DNA of 64,000 nucleotides from Alphaproteobacteria bacterium (lineage in GTDB: Bacteria; Pseudomonadota; Alphaproteobacteria; Ferrovibrionales; Ferrovibrionaceae): NCBI GenBank assembly GCA_017307375.1, contig JAFKFH010000009.1:248001-312000 (forward strand). Reading direction: 5' to 3'. Below the pieces are notes generated by a model. The model ran no database searches. It saw nothing but the letters and a program-made list of their open reading frames with translations, and had not been told where the DNA came from. A program made the position numbers and the translations under genes. This document shows, piece by piece, positions 44,215 through 54,005 of the stretch (position 1 is the stretch's first letter; every line of letters begins with the position of its first letter).

Positions 44215-44570
44215 TCGCAGCGGCGGAGCATCGCTTCAGGCTGGCGCGGCGCGACAAGGACGGTCGCTCCGAACAGGAACATCTCGAAGGCCTGCTGGCG
44301 CGTGCCAGGACGGAGGCGCGCCGGCAGGAACTCGACAGGAGCCTGTCGGGCCCCTCCCTGCCGCCGGCGGGCCTGTATCTGTGGGGCTGGTTCCATGAAC
44401 TCAGCAATGCCCGCGGCAGCGGCGGTTTCGGCGCTGCCGCGATTTCCTACCCGGACATCCTCGCCTGGTCCCGACTGACAGGACGCCGCCCGGCGCCCTG
44501 GGAAGTCGACGTGATCAAGGCGCTGGACGTCGCCTATCTGAACACCGCGGCCGCCAATCGGGACGACTGA
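44181..44570 (+). CDS. T-like extension of the tail chaperone, reached by -1 frameshift
   Basis: This frame opens right after a stop at 44178-44180 and runs to 44570. It contains no ATG, GTG or TTG start until close to its end, so it cannot be translated independently in a normal way. Slippage from GCT TTT to TAC at 44190 joins it to the upstream chaperone as DEAF-YRALRDQLIAAAEHRF, giving a 265-residue fusion. The C-terminal part GLYLWGWFHEL, then SYPDILAWSRLTGRRPAPWE, matches a tail-chaperone family. This mirrors lambda G/GT. Confidence 0.82.
   Translation, partial: RGFYRALRDQLIAAAEHRFRLARRDKDGRSEQEHLEGLLARARTEARRQELDRSLSGPSLPPAGLYLWGWFHELSNARGSGGFGAAAISYPDILAWSRLTGRRPAPWEVDVIKALDVAYLNTAAANRDD
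44187..44190 (+). other. Probable -1 frameshift slip site (TTTT)
   Basis: The zero-frame codons GCT TTT ACC contain four consecutive T. Peptidyl-tRNA(Phe) on TTT (44188-44190) can re-pair one base back (44187-44189), after which TAC is read. It lies 24 nt before the zero-frame stop (44212-44214) and 7 nt after the last stop of the -1 frame, the narrow window where a shift must occur. No strong downstream hairpin was confirmed by eye. Confidence 0.7.
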
Positions 44571-44612
44571 GCGGCCGCGGCCCCTTTAGGACATCATTCA
44601 TGAGGATCTGAC

Positions 44613-47600
44613 ATGGCCGCAGCCCAGCAGGTCACCGAAATCATCGTCAAGGCAGACGGCGCGATCGCGGCGACGAATGCCTATGCCACGGCCGCGACCC
44701 GCGCCGAACAAGCGGTCGACAAGTTCAATGCGGCGCAGGATCGTCGGCAGCAAGCGGACAATGCGGTTGCACGATCTACCAGCCAGGCCACGGCACAGTT
44801 GAACCTCTACCTCCAGAGCCTCGACCCATTGCTCGTCGCTTCGCATCAGCTTGCCATCAACCAAGGGCTCCTCGGCGGTGCGCTTGCAGGCTCGCTCGCC
44901 ATGGTCGTCGAGGGTGCCAAACGTGTTGATGCCCTTGCCCAATCAAATGAAAATCTCGCGGCCCGTTTACGAGAATTGACGGACGGCCTTGCAGAGCTCG
45001 GCAAGTTCGATTTGGTGAACGTAACGCTTGAGAAATTTGCCGAACTCGCCATTGGCGGTGCCTTGAAGTCGCAAGAATTGACCACGGCATTTGCTGGTAT
45101 CGGCGTTGGATCCGGGGTGGCCCTGACCGGTCTCGGCCTGCTGCTGGGCGGTGTCGTTGCGACCACCGTCGCCATTGAGCGGGGTGCGGAAAACAACCGT
45201 AAATTCGATTTGGCACTACGTGCCTCTGGCGGTGCGGTGGGGCTGACCGTCGCCCAGCTGGAGGATCTCGCCGTGAAAACCGCAGGTTATGGCGGCGTTA
45301 CAATCCAAGCGGCACGCGACATCGAGGTCACCCTGGCGCGAACCGGGGAAATCGGCGGTGCGGTCTTTACCGGATTGACGGCAGCTACCGCCGACTACGC
45401 CGCCATCAGTGGGAAAAAGCTGAAGGCAGCAGCCGAGGATCTTGCCACCGCCTTCTCTTCTCCCGCCGAGGGGGCCCGGCGGCTGGACAAGGAACTAAAT
45501 TTCCTTTCGGACCCGCAGAAAAACGCAATCGCGGACATCGAAGCGGAGGGCGACAGGTTTGGCGCCCAGACACTTTTGCTTGATGCCCTGAAGGCGCATA
45601 CGAAGGATGCTGCGGAGCAAGGGCTGGGGCCACTAGCCCGCGCATTCAATATTCTTAGCAGTGCCACAGATCAAGCGACCAACGGGTTCGCTAAATTTCT
45701 GAGACAAGGTTTCGGCGCACCGCAGATCCGCACCTCCGTCGAAATCGAGGACGAGATCCTCAACTTGCCAAAGGTCCCCCCCAATCCCCGCGGTGGGATC
45801 GGTAATCGACTTCAGAGGCTCCAGACCGAACTTTACAACGCGAAAGCTGCAGAAACGCAGGCCCTGATCGAGGCGTGGGCAAAGACTTATAATGATCAGG
45901 TCAAGGCACGAGACGATACGACTGGAAACCCGAAAGAGAACATCGGGCAAACAAAAGGGGCGTCGCTAGTGGCGATGTCCCGACAGACGGCTACCTTCCC
46001 TTCTCCGCCCAAGATCGCCATGGATCACCTCCAGATTTACCGGCGATATCTGGAAGACACTACAGTTGCTCTCACCGACGCACAAAAAGCCATCCAACCT
46101 TACCAAGTTCAAATCAATAACCTGCGCGAGCTCATGGCTGGCGGGACCCTAAGCGCGAAGGAATATGCCGAAGCCCAGGACTTACTGCCGCAATTGGAGG
46201 TGCGGCGTTCTCTCGCAGCAGAAGGGGCAGAAAAAGCCCTCAGCCAGCTTGGAGACGCGACCCTTGCGCGTATTGGCTATATTCAGACCGAAGCTGACGC
46301 GACGCTGCAGGGGGAAGACGCACTAAAATCGCTGCGTCGTGAACGCGAATTGAATAACGACGCTATGAAGTACGAGGCTGACCTGCAGGCGCTCGTCGAA
46401 CGCGGCTATGACCTGCAAGGCAAATCCATTGCAGAACTAACTACGAAATACCGAAAAGCGCGCGAAGCACAGCTGGATGCGCCCGAGAAGGCGGCCGCCC
46501 GGTCCAAGGAGCGCGCCGAAGCCGACAAGGCGGCAGCCGATATTCGTAAGAAGGCCGACGATCTCAGCGGCGACATCGCCGAAGCGATTTATGATGCGGG
46601 CACCAAGGGGAGCAAAAGCTTCTGGGAGAAATTCCAGGAGTGGGGGCGCGCGACGGTCAAGCGCCTCTCGGTCGAGATGGTGCTGAAGCCGATCATCCAG
46701 CCCGTCATGATGTCGATCGTCGGTGCCGTGCCGCAGTTGTTCGGCCTTGCCGGCGGTGCCAACGCCGCCAGCGCAACTGGCGCAGGCAGTGGCGGTCTCA
46801 GCTCGATCATGTCGCCGATCACAGACATGATCGGCATGGCCAAGAATTTCATCGGCGACGCCTTTGGCGGGGCAACGAGCTGGATCAATAGCATCGGCCC
46901 GTCGCTCGGCTTCGCGTCGGCACCGTTGAATGCCTCCGAGTTGATGGCGCTCACCAGCACCGCGACCGGCCCCGGTGGTTTCCTGGTCGGTGGCGGTGCC
47001 CAGTCCATCGCGGCCACACCCGGCTCGCTTTTCGGCGGCACCTCCCTGTCCGGCTTCCTCGGCAACGCCGGTATCGGTTTTGCCGCGGGCAACCTGCTGA
47101 ACGGCCTGTTCGGCGGCAGCAGCACCGGCGGCATGATCGGATCGGGCATCGGGTCCCTGATTGGTTCGGGCCTCGCCCTTATCCCGGGGCTGCAGCTTCC
47201 GGGTATGCTGCTGTCGATCCTGGGCGGCGCCGGTGGCGGCCTGCTCGGCGGGCTGTTCGGCAAGGACGAGCAGACGCCCCGCGGTTATGCCGGCGGCGAG
47301 ATCGGCAACAACAATCGCTTCTCGGCGACGGATGTGCACCAGGCCGGCCTGGACGGTTACGACAATTCGCGCGATCGCCAGGAGATGGCCAAGTTCGCGG
47401 AAACCATGAACGCGACGATGGATCGCTATCGGCTGTCCTTCGCCGTCGACAAGGACTCCATCAATTCCAACGGTGCCTATAACGGGCTGCTGACGATCGG
47501 CACGATGTATGGCGGCGCCAAGGACGCCGCCGACCTGTTCATGCGCTGGTTCAAGAGCGATGCCGGGGCGGCCACGGGCCCGGGCCGGGTCAGCGAAGAC

Positions 47601-50600
47601 GATTGGATGCGTGCCTCCGGTTATACGCGTAGTTCCACCTACGACCGCGACAGCGGCTGGACCTACGACCTGCGCGACAAGGCCGGCAACCAGGTGACGC
47701 AGGATACCTGGAACAGCGAGTACGAGAAATGGCGCGACGCGCAGAAGCAGACCACCGGGCCGGGCGGCGCGCTGTTCAAGAGTGACGACGCCTATGTCCA
47801 GAAGGCACTGGACCGCATGGCGAGCGGCGACACCAAGATCAAGGATCAGGGCGAGGTCCAGAAATTCCTGGAGTTCGCCGGCAGCTTCAAGGATGCGGCC
47901 GATCGCGCCGCAGCCGGCGTCGACACGCTGAAGCGCCAGACCCTGGAATGGGACATCGCGGCACGCGATGCCGGCCGCGCGCTGGAAAAGACCGTCAAGG
48001 ACTACGTGAAGTCGGCCAACGATCTCTACGGCGAAAACTCGGCCGAATCCACGCAGGCCGCTCTCACCCAGCGCCAGAATATTTTCGCCACGATGAGACT
48101 GGATCCCAAGGGTCAGATCATCGCGCCAGGCACCGACGATCGCCTGAAGGGCGCCGACGCCGAAATCGCGCAGATGAAGGCACAATTCAGCGCTTACCAG
48201 AAGGCATTGGAGGCCACCGGGCTCTCGGTCGAGGAGGCCACGGCGTTCATCAACCGCGGCATCGAATCGACGACGGCGCACATTCGAGATGCGCATGCGG
48301 AGAATGACCGCCGGAGGGAGGCCGGTTTCGCGGAACGCGAGACCGCAGCACGAATCGCCATGAACCGGCCCGAAACCATGAATCTCGCCGTAGGAGGCAG
48401 CTCCGACTACAACGCCATCGACGGCTTGCTCAAGCCAAATGCCTATAGCGCGGCGCAAGCATCCCTGGCGGAGCGTCAACGGCAGGAGATCGTCGACGCC
48501 GAGAAAGCCGGCCTGTCAGATGCTCAAATCGCCCGGCTGAAATATATCCAGGGTCTCGAGCGGGAAGCGCAGATCGTACAGCAGACCGAGGATCAGTATC
48601 GTGTCCGGGACGGCCAGCGTGCCCGCGAGATGCAAGCGCAGTTCACCGTAAGGAACGGACCTGGGTTCGATCGCTACAACGCGCAGCGCGAACAGCAGAT
48701 CGCGCAACATCGCCAGGAGTTGTTCGACGCCGAGCAAAAGGGCTACACCGCCGCGCAGATCGCCGGCCTCAAGTACGTCCAAGGGCTCGAAGAGCAGGCG
48801 CTCACGCTGCAGCAGACCGAGGATATAGCCCGTATCCACGATGGCCAGCGCGCTCGGGAGGTTCAGGCCAAGCTTACCCTGCGCGCGCCGGGATACTCCC
48901 AGGATATGGCCGAGCAGGAAGAACAGATCGCCCGTCATCGCCAGGAACTGTTCGACGCCCAGCAGCAGGGCTACACCGACACGCAACTCGCGGGCCTACG
49001 GTATGTCCAGGGCCTCGAGGAGCAAGCCTTGGCCCTGCAGCAGGCTGAGCGGGCCCTGCAGAAGGAGGAGGCCTATATCACCCGCACGGCGCAGGCGATG
49101 GTCGGTTTGCTCGCCGGTTCGTCCGCCCAGCAGCAGGGGCAGTATCTGGTCGAGGATGTCCAGCGCCAGATCGCCCAGGCGCAGGAATTGCGCAACGCCA
49201 CGAGCGAGGCCGATCGGGCCCGCATCCTGGAGATCCAGCATCTGGAGGATGCCTCGATTGCGGTGCAGCGGGCGGCCGCGGCGCAGCAGCAGTACAACGA
49301 GGCGCTGAAGACCGCCAAGGGGCAACTCGCGGAGTTTCGCGGCTCGATCGACCAGTGGCTGGACCAGCAGAAGGTCAACCAGGTCGGCGGCCCGACCGCC
49401 ATGGCGTCGTACCTGGCGGCACAGCAGCAGTACAACGAGCAGCTCGAGAAGGTGCGCGCCGGCGATCCCGGGGCGATGGGGTCGATCACGGCCTATGCCG
49501 ATCGCCTGATCGCGGCGATGCAGGCGCTGGACCAGCCGAATGCCGTGGCCAATCTGGACGCCAGCCGACAGGCGTTCGAGGCGCTGGTGGATCGCGCCAG
49601 GGCCGGCGATGCGGATGCGATGTCCAAGGTACTGGCGCAGGCCGACCAGTATCGGCAGATCGGCCTGAATGCCTACGGCTCGACGGAGGCCTATCAGGCA
49701 TTGGTCGCGCAGATCCAGCAGACCATGCAGGACCTGCCCGACCAGATCAGCCCGGAGGAGATGGCGCGCAAGGCGATCGAGAAACTGAACGAGGATCTCG
49801 TCCCGCCGACCAAGGAGCAGCTCGACGTCGTCAGGAGCCTGGAGCGGATCTCGGCGGCGACCAAGGCCGCACTCGGCGTTTCCGGCTTCTCGCTCAGCGA
49901 TCAGCAGACGGCCATGCGCCTGCTGCAGCAGACGCAGATCGACGAGGTCAGGAACGGAAACAAGCTTGCCGAGAAGATCTTGCTCGAGCTGCAGAAGGCG
50001 CCGGCACCGGGCACGCCGACCACGCCCACGACGCCGACCGGCCCATCGCCGATGGATGCCTATTCCAGCCTGATGACGCTGGCGTCGACAGTCAGCAGCG
50101 AATCTCAGGACATGCGCAGGAACGGTGTCTCGGACAGCGAGATCGATCGGCAGATCGAAACGAAGTACGGGGCCTATCGGAACTCGCTGCTCGACATCAT
50201 GATCGCGCAACCCGATCTGATCCAGCAGTTCGGCCTTGCCTACTGGCAGAATCTGACCGGACCCGGCCCCGCCCACGCCCGATATCTGTTGAGCTCCCGG
50301 GGCATCATGCCGGCATTCGAATTCGGCGGCATGGCCTTCTCGGCCGGCGGCATGGGTTCGGCCTTCACGGCCATCCTGCATCATGGCGAGCGGGTGCTGA
50401 CCAACGAACAGAACACGATCTTCGAGCGCCTGTCGGACGCGATCCTGCAGCCGCCGCGCTGGACGATGCCGGCGGCATCGCTACGCCCGGCGAACGACCA
50501 CGTCGTCACCCGAGAGATGCTGGCGGAAATTCGCGAGCAGAAGCAGCAGGGCGAGAAGGTCGTAACCCTTCTCGCCGAGCTGGTGACGCGGCTTGCCGGC

Positions 50601-50717
50601 GGCAATGCCGACGAGGCCACGCTCGACGACGTGGTCGATGCCATCAACCGCCTGCAGCCGGCCCTGCGCGCCGGCCAGGCCCTGGCCGGGGCACGGCCGA
50701 TCTCGAAAGCGGGGTGA
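44613..50717 (+). CDS. Phage tail tape measure protein
   Basis: This 2034-residue protein has the size and position of a tape measure. The N-terminal 150 residues are helical. A strongly hydrophobic segment lies near residues 165-190 and Gly-rich membrane-like stretches near 700-900, as expected for a protein that is ejected and inserts in the host membrane. Three 76-77-residue repeats lie near residues 1285-1490. The C-terminus has a Gly-rich FGGMAFSAGGMG and LHHGERVLTNEQNT. If tail length scales at about 0.15 nm per residue, a tail near 300 nm would result. GAGGATC precedes the start. The 5' third is less GC-rich than its neighbours. Confidence 0.85.
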   Translation: MAAAQQVTEIIVKADGAIAATNAYATAATRAEQAVDKFNAAQDRRQQADNAVARSTSQATAQLNLYLQSLDPLLVASHQLAINQGLLGGALAGSLAMVVEGAKRVDALAQSNENLAARLRELTDGLAELGKFDLVNVTLEKFAELAIGGALKSQELTTAFAGIGVGSGVALTGLGLLLGGVVATTVAIERGAENNRKFDLALRASGGAVGLTVAQLEDLAVKTAGYGGVTIQAARDIEVTLARTGEIGGAVFTGLTAATADYAAISGKKLKAAAEDLATAFSSPAEGARRLDKELNFLSDPQKNAIADIEAEGDRFGAQTLLLDALKAHTKDAAEQGLGPLARAFNILSSATDQATNGFAKFLRQGFGAPQIRTSVEIEDEILNLPKVPPNPRGGIGNRLQRLQTELYNAKAAETQALIEAWAKTYNDQVKARDDTTGNPKENIGQTKGASLVAMSRQTATFPSPPKIAMDHLQIYRRYLEDTTVALTDAQKAIQPYQVQINNLRELMAGGTLSAKEYAEAQDLLPQLEVRRSLAAEGAEKALSQLGDATLARIGYIQTEADATLQGEDALKSLRRERELNNDAMKYEADLQALVERGYDLQGKSIAELTTKYRKAREAQLDAPEKAAARSKERAEADKAAADIRKKADDLSGDIAEAIYDAGTKGSKSFWEKFQEWGRATVKRLSVEMVLKPIIQPVMMSIVGAVPQLFGLAGGANAASATGAGSGGLSSIMSPITDMIGMAKNFIGDAFGGATSWINSIGPSLGFASAPLNASELMALTSTATGPGGFLVGGGAQSIAATPGSLFGGTSLSGFLGNAGIGFAAGNLLNGLFGGSSTGGMIGSGIGSLIGSGLALIPGLQLPGMLLSILGGAGGGLLGGLFGKDEQTPRGYAGGEIGNNNRFSATDVHQAGLDGYDNSRDRQEMAKFAETMNATMDRYRLSFAVDKDSINSNGAYNGLLTIGTMYGGAKDAADLFMRWFKSDAGAATGPGRVSEDDWMRASGYTRSSTYDRDSGWTYDLRDKAGNQVTQDTWNSEYEKWRDAQKQTTGPGGALFKSDDAYVQKALDRMASGDTKIKDQGEVQKFLEFAGSFKDAADRAAAGVDTLKRQTLEWDIAARDAGRALEKTVKDYVKSANDLYGENSAESTQAALTQRQNIFATMRLDPKGQIIAPGTDDRLKGADAEIAQMKAQFSAYQKALEATGLSVEEATAFINRGIESTTAHIRDAHAENDRRREAGFAERETAARIAMNRPETMNLAVGGSSDYNAIDGLLKPNAYSAAQASLAERQRQEIVDAEKAGLSDAQIARLKYIQGLEREAQIVQQTEDQYRVRDGQRAREMQAQFTVRNGPGFDRYNAQREQQIAQHRQELFDAEQKGYTAAQIAGLKYVQGLEEQALTLQQTEDIARIHDGQRAREVQAKLTLRAPGYSQDMAEQEEQIARHRQELFDAQQQGYTDTQLAGLRYVQGLEEQALALQQAERALQKEEAYITRTAQAMVGLLAGSSAQQQGQYLVEDVQRQIAQAQELRNATSEADRARILEIQHLEDASIAVQRAAAAQQQYNEALKTAKGQLAEFRGSIDQWLDQQKVNQVGGPTAMASYLAAQQQYNEQLEKVRAGDPGAMGSITAYADRLIAAMQALDQPNAVANLDASRQAFEALVDRARAGDADAMSKVLAQADQYRQIGLNAYGSTEAYQALVAQIQQTMQDLPDQISPEEMARKAIEKLNEDLVPPTKEQLDVVRSLERISAATKAALGVSGFSLSDQQTAMRLLQQTQIDEVRNGNKLAEKILLELQKAPAPGTPTTPTTPTGPSPMDAYSSLMTLASTVSSESQDMRRNGVSDSEIDRQIETKYGAYRNSLLDIMIAQPDLIQQFGLAYWQNLTGPGPAHARYLLSSRGIMPAFEFGGMAFSAGGMGSAFTAILHHGERVLTNEQNTIFERLSDAILQPPRWTMPAASLRPANDHVVTREMLAEIREQKQQGEKVVTLLAELVTRLAGGNADEATLDDVVDAINRLQPALRAGQALAGARPISKAG
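48465..49075 (+). repeat. Three-copy ~230-bp internal repeat of the tape measure gene
   Basis: Anchors of the repeat (KYIQGLE at 48540, KYVQGLE at 48771, RYVQGLE at 48999) are 231 and 228 bp apart. Each unit encodes a 76-77-residue helical block with consensus HRQELFDAE..GYT..QIA, then LQQTED and DGQRARE.QA. Repeats of this kind would set or vary tail length. Confidence 0.85.
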
Positions 50718-50721
50718 GGCA

Positions 50722-52485
50722 ATGCCCTGGTTGCTGAAGGCCGAACCCTATGACGACGGGTCGGCGGGTATCGTCACGCTGTTTTTCAGCGACGCCGGGT
50801 TCATCAGCGAACCCGGCGACAGCCCGCCGAACGTCTATTGGCAGCGGCGGATCGACGGGCCGCTAAGTGTCACGCGCTCGATCTATGCCGGCGCCGCCGC
50901 CGGCGGCCAGGCCGAGATCGTCTTCGGCGATTGCGTGCTGGCCAATGACGATGGCGCGCTCGACGGCCTGGCCGCCTATGACTGGGGCGGGCGGCGCATC
51001 GAGATCAGTTATGCCGCCGCCGAGCGGCCGGTGCTGGCGGATTTCGCGGTGGTGCTGAACGGCACGGCCGAGCAGGTCACGGTCGGCGAGCGCGACTTCA
51101 CCATCAAGCTGCGTGACATCCGCGTGCTGTTCGAGGTGCCCTGCCAGCCGGCGAAGTTCGCCGGCACCGGCGGAGCGGAAGGGGCGGCCGGGTACAACGG
51201 GCGGCGCAAGCCGCGCGTGCTCGGCCTGGCCCGGGTGTTCGAACCGGTGCTGATCAACGCGGCCTATCAGGTCTATGCCTACGGGTCCGGCCCCGGCGGC
51301 GGCGTGCTGACGGCCCGCGATCGCGGCCTCGCCTTCACGGCCGCGGGGCCGGATTTTCCGGACTACGCGTCGCTGATCGCCGCGCCCGGTGTCGGCTATG
51401 GCTACTTCACCTGCGATGCCCTGTCGCTGATCCGCTTCATCGCCACGCCGGTCGGCCCGGTCACGATCGACGCGCTGGGGCCGGTACGCGGCCCGAACCT
51501 CGTCGCGTCGTCCTTCACCGCCGGCATCGCCCAGACCGCACCGACGGTTGCAGGCCGCTGGTATGTGCTGCGCGCCCAGGTCACGCTCGGCGCCGGGACG
51601 CTCCTGCCCCGTGCCGGTGCGGCGCCCGGCCCGCTGCTGTCGGCCAGCGGCCGGGTGGTGATGCCGTTCCGGGCGAGTTCGGCCAGCACCGCGATCGACT
51701 TCGTCGGCTCCGGTTTCAGCGGCTCGATCACCAATGCCTCGGTGGTCGAGTGGCTGGGGCGGGCCGCCGACCTCGTCGACTACGTGGTCGACACCGACAC
51801 GACGCTCGCTTCGTCGGACTTCGCGCCCGGGACGATCGCGGCGCTGAACGCACTATGTCCCCAGGTGCTCGGCCACTGGTACGACGGGTCGGGCGACCTG
51901 CAGGCCAACACCCTGCTCGACCAGATCGTCAACAGCGTCGGCGCCTATTACGGTTTCGACGAGAACCGCCGGATCGTGCTGGGCCGTTTCGACGGTCCGG
52001 CGGCGCTGGCCGAACACCGGATCGACGAGCGCGATATCGAGGAGATCGAGCCCCTCGATGTCGAGCGTCGCCTGAAGTCGCAGATCATCGGCTATCGCCG
52101 CTGCTGGCGACCGCATGGCGATCAGGACCTGGCCGGCGCCGTCCCGGCCGCCGATCGCGAGGCGCTGCGCGTCGACTATCTGAAGGTCACCGCGGCGGAC
52201 CCGAGCGTCGCCGTCGCCGCCTTGCTGTCACGCGAGGAACGCTACGACACGCTGCTCGACGATGCCGCCGACGCCGCGGCCGAGGCCGCAAGGCGCCTCG
52301 CCTTGCACAGCCCGCCGCATCGCGCCTTCGCCATCACCATCAAGTACCGGCCTTCGGTCGATGTCGGCGAGACGGTCGCGGTCACCCATTCCCGCTACGG
52401 CCTCTCGGGCGGGGGCAATTTCCTAATCATGAAAACCGAGCGCGACGCCCGGTCCGATCGCATCCGCCTGGAGGTGTGGAAATGA
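50722..52485 (+). CDS. Tail tip/hub protein
   Basis: This 587-residue protein follows the tape measure gene, where tail-tip hub proteins are encoded. The N-terminal half is beta-rich (PWLLKAEPYDDGSAGIVTLF, EIVFGDCVLANDDG) and the C-terminal half is more helical. No NlpC/P60 peptidase or lysozyme motif is visible. The ATG follows GAGG, 4 nt after the tape-measure stop. The function is inferred from position. Its stop overlaps the next start (ATGA). Confidence 0.72.
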   Translation: MPWLLKAEPYDDGSAGIVTLFFSDAGFISEPGDSPPNVYWQRRIDGPLSVTRSIYAGAAAGGQAEIVFGDCVLANDDGALDGLAAYDWGGRRIEISYAAAERPVLADFAVVLNGTAEQVTVGERDFTIKLRDIRVLFEVPCQPAKFAGTGGAEGAAGYNGRRKPRVLGLARVFEPVLINAAYQVYAYGSGPGGGVLTARDRGLAFTAAGPDFPDYASLIAAPGVGYGYFTCDALSLIRFIATPVGPVTIDALGPVRGPNLVASSFTAGIAQTAPTVAGRWYVLRAQVTLGAGTLLPRAGAAPGPLLSASGRVVMPFRASSASTAIDFVGSGFSGSITNASVVEWLGRAADLVDYVVDTDTTLASSDFAPGTIAALNALCPQVLGHWYDGSGDLQANTLLDQIVNSVGAYYGFDENRRIVLGRFDGPAALAEHRIDERDIEEIEPLDVERRLKSQIIGYRRCWRPHGDQDLAGAVPAADREALRVDYLKVTAADPSVAVAALLSREERYDTLLDDAADAAAEAARRLALHSPPHRAFAITIKYRPSVDVGETVAVTHSRYGLSGGGNFLIMKTERDARSDRIRLEVWK

Positions 52486-53360
52486 GCACGATCGCCTTCC
52501 TCTATCGCAAGCCGACCGATACCGGCAGCTACAGCGGCGGCGGCTGGGCCGGCAGCCTGCCGCTTTCCAACCTGCAGACGCAGGACGTGCAGGCCGTGGC
52601 CCGGTCGACCAGCACCGATCCGGGCGCGACGCAGTGGCGGATCGACTGCGGCTCCAGCCCGCCGCAGCCGTTCTCGATGTTCGCGCTGCTCAACCACAAC
52701 ATCAGCGCGGCCGGCCGCGTGCGCTACGTCATCACCGACGATGCGGACGACGCCCCCGCCAACCGGCTCTACGACAGCGGCGACCGCATGGTGTGGACGC
52801 CTACCGTGGTCTGGGGCTCGCTGCCCTGGGGGGCCTTTCCCTGGGATGGCATCGATACCCATGACTATCCGGGCGGCACGATTTCGTTCCACGAGGCCGA
52901 CGATGTCTATTTCGGCCGCTACGTCTTCGTCTACATCACCGACGAGGACAACCCGGCCGGCTATGTCCAGGTCGGCCGATTCCTCGCCGGCCAGGCCTGG
53001 CGACCGTTCTATTCGCATACCGAGGCCAGCTTGCGCACGGTCGATCCGTCCGAAAGTCGGCGCACGCTCGGCGGGCGCAAGATCGTGCTGGCGCGGCCGA
53101 AATACCGGCAGATGGATGTCGGCTTCAACTGGATGACCGAGGCCGACGCCCTCGGCGTCGCCTTCGAGATCGACCGCCAGATCGCCAAGGCCGGCGACAT
53201 GCTGGTGGTCTACGACGCCCAGGACCAGCCGGCGATCCTCTTCCGCCGCGCCTTCTACGCCTCGCTGGTCGACACCAGCCCGATCTCGGTCGTCGCCGGC
53301 ACCTATGGCACCGGCGGCCCGCTCTACCAGGCGCGCCTGCAGCTCGAGGAACTGACCTGA
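52482..53360 (+). CDS. Minor tail protein
   Basis: This 292-residue beta-rich protein (SGGGWAGSLPLSNLQTQDVQ, GGTISFHEADDVYFGRYVF) is translated in overlap with the hub gene on one side and the fibre gene on the other. It contains RRTLGGRKIVLARPKYRQMD, which resembles distal-tail/baseplate proteins of siphophages. The exact role cannot be told from sequence; its place suggests it links hub and fibres. Confidence 0.68.
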   Translation: MSTIAFLYRKPTDTGSYSGGGWAGSLPLSNLQTQDVQAVARSTSTDPGATQWRIDCGSSPPQPFSMFALLNHNISAAGRVRYVITDDADDAPANRLYDSGDRMVWTPTVVWGSLPWGAFPWDGIDTHDYPGGTISFHEADDVYFGRYVFVYITDEDNPAGYVQVGRFLAGQAWRPFYSHTEASLRTVDPSESRRTLGGRKIVLARPKYRQMDVGFNWMTEADALGVAFEIDRQIAKAGDMLVVYDAQDQPAILFRRAFYASLVDTSPISVVAGTYGTGGPLYQARLQLEELT

Positions 53361-53995
53361 TGACGACCTACACCTGGCCCCAGACGGTCAACGGCGTTGC
53401 GTTCTCGGCCGCCGATTTCAATCCCTACGGCTATGTGACGAGCCTTCCCAATCTGCTCGGGAACTTCACCGCCTATGCCACGTCGATCCAGGCGCTGATT
53501 GCATCCGACAGAACACAGGCCGCAGCCTCCGCAACAGCGGCGGCAATCTCGGCAGCCGCCGCGGCAGGTAGCGCGACGGCGGCAACCGCCAGAGCGGGCG
53601 AGGCCGCAACCTCGGCAAGCAACGCCGGGGCGGCGGCCGCGGCTGCGGCAGCAAGTGCCTCGGCAGCAGCCACCGCGGCAGAGTCGGCAGCGGGCGGCGG
53701 CATCAAGATTACTGCCGCAGATACGACGCCCAAGTTACTTGATGCAGCCGTGACGGTTTCGGGCGCGATGGTCAAAAGCGTCACCGGACCGGGTGGTAAC
53801 GAAAAGCTCAATCTGACGGTAGACCTTTCGGCCTATGCCACCAGGGCCTCGCCGGTGCTGACCGGCACACCGACTGCGCCAACGGCGTCGGCCGGCGCCA
53901 ACACCAATCAAATCGCCAGCACCGCTTTCGTCGAGGCGCGGGCCATCGCCGCACCCACGACCGCCGAAGTGCTCTGGACCCGTGCATTCGTCTGA
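53360..53995 (+). CDS. Short tail fibre-like protein, paralogue of the fibre at 55072
   Basis: This 211-residue protein starts with MTTYTWPQTVNGVAFSAADF, a domain shared almost residue for residue with the larger fibre gene at 55072. About 60 residues of Ala/Ser/Thr-rich heptad-like sequence (65-115) follow, which should form a trimeric stalk, then GGGIKITAADTTPKLLDAA and a short C-terminal domain ending TNQIASTAFVEARA. That last motif is common in phage fibre tips. The start overlaps the upstream stop (TGATG). Confidence 0.75.
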   Translation: MTTYTWPQTVNGVAFSAADFNPYGYVTSLPNLLGNFTAYATSIQALIASDRTQAAASATAAAISAAAAAGSATAATARAGEAATSASNAGAAAAAAAASASAAATAAESAAGGGIKITAADTTPKLLDAAVTVSGAMVKSVTGPGGNEKLNLTVDLSAYATRASPVLTGTPTAPTASAGANTNQIASTAFVEARAIAAPTTAEVLWTRAFV

Positions 53996-54005
53996 GGAGA
54001 CTCCA

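Noticed and set aside
44216-44398. The frame that continues past the chaperone stop in the other direction (+1)
   Set aside because: Its translation is Arg/Ser/Pro-rich without family likeness, unlike the -1 frame that gives GLYLWGWFHEL.
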